From NCBI GenBank assembly GCA_964580105.1, contig CAZOJJ010000066.1, positions 1 to 14,118 on the forward strand: a stretch of DNA of 14,118 bases. Reading direction: 5' to 3'. The stretch is from CAZOJJ01 sp964580105 (lineage in GTDB: Bacteria > Bacteroidota > Rhodothermia > Rhodothermales > Rubricoccaceae). Numbering within the stretch: position 1 is the stretch's first letter; every line of letters starts with the position of its first letter. The notes beneath the pieces are model-generated. The model did no database searches and was not told the origin of the DNA. It worked only from the letters and a program-made list of their open reading frames with translations. Shown here piece by piece: positions 13,961 to 14,118 of this stretch. A program made the position numbers and the translations under genes.

Positions 13961-14060
13961 NNNNNNNNNNNNNNNNNNNNNNNNNNNNNNNNNNNNNNNN
14001 NNNNNNNNNNNNNNNNNNNNNNNNNNNNNNNNNNNNNNNNNNNNNNNNNNNNNNNNNNNN
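13961..14060. other. Assembly gap (100 N) before the sorting tail
   Basis: Exactly 100 N, a placeholder length. The repeat frame and the PNP tail both start on codon boundaries at the gap edges, so they join in frame if the true length is a multiple of three. Confidence 0.97.
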
Positions 14061-14118
14061 CGTCTCACTGCAGCGCCGAACCCGGCCCGAGGTCGGGTGC
14101 ATGTGACGGTGTCCGTGC

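Larger units (their letters stand above)
13149..14118 (+). pseudogene. Truncated, frameshifted secreted repeat protein with a type IX sorting tail
   Basis: Several copies of a blade-like unit occur, built around DFDPGPGE and DAFLASYAGDGTYRWA; the copies include FGDAFVASYDAGGAYRWAF, TDFDPDPDEE, ADFDPGPGEAVFSG and VDFDPGPGEHLLEA. These are beta-propeller-like (SBBP-type) repeats of secreted Bacteroidota proteins. The first part is in one frame from 13149, right after an in-frame TAG, with no ATG, signal peptide or first repeats. Around 13503-13511 the homology moves to the frame of ATG 13511, which fits one lost base. An EVPWA repeat linker then runs into the gap. Beyond it, TAAPNPARGRVHVTVSV from 14064 is a type A sorting tail that continues past the window. 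The lesions could be real decay or draft-assembly error. If only the last frame is read, a caller would start at 13511. Confidence 0.7.

Overview
The window is high-GC, densely coded bacterial DNA in draft form, with three runs of exactly 100 N. The gene set suggests the Rhodothermota/Bacteroidota lineage, perhaps a Rhodothermales or Rubricoccaceae-like organism. The evidence is a secreted repeat protein ending in a PNP-type (type IX secretion) sorting tail, a membrane regulator that joins a winged helix to a PD40 propeller, FloA, an exported fasciclin protein, and almost no Shine-Dalgarno sequences. The lineage is inferred from family content, not from a marker gene.

Layout. 1-276: the end of a 17-bp tandem array, an assembly gap and a short leader. 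277-4261, plus strand: a two-helix membrane coiled-coil protein of unknown function, an enoyl-CoA hydratase, a CNNM/CorC-type DUF21-CBS membrane protein and peptidase E. 4266-10277, minus strand, listed in transcription order: a winged-helix/PD40 membrane regulator split by the second gap, a 36-residue single-helix peptide, moaA, a 313-bp spacer carrying tandem repeats, moaC, floA and a small helical protein of unknown function. 10278-10734: a 457-bp divergent control region with a perfect 12-bp inverted repeat and a perfect 15-bp hairpin. 10735-11274: a fasciclin (FAS1) protein followed by a clear intrinsic terminator. 11416-13146, minus strand: an exported amidohydrolase. 13149-14118, plus strand: a secreted repeat protein that has no start, carries a frameshift, is split by the third gap and ends in a sorting tail.

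How the parts relate. MoaA and MoaC together carry out the first step of molybdenum cofactor synthesis, GTP to cyclic pyranopterin monophosphate. The 36-residue peptide overlaps moaA by ATGA and probably couples its translation to the regulator operon upstream. FloA and CNNM are both membrane housekeeping proteins. The other genes do not form an obvious pathway.

The main unexplained feature is repetition. Two of the three gaps follow 15-bp arrays that lie in frame inside genes, encoding Glu-Val-Ala-Ser-Pro and Glu-Val-Pro-Trp-Ala linkers. The third follows a 17-bp array in noncoding DNA. Further 14- and 15-bp duplications and CTACG-rich degenerate repeats occur elsewhere. I see no CRISPR array, rRNA, tRNA, transposase, phage gene or defence system.
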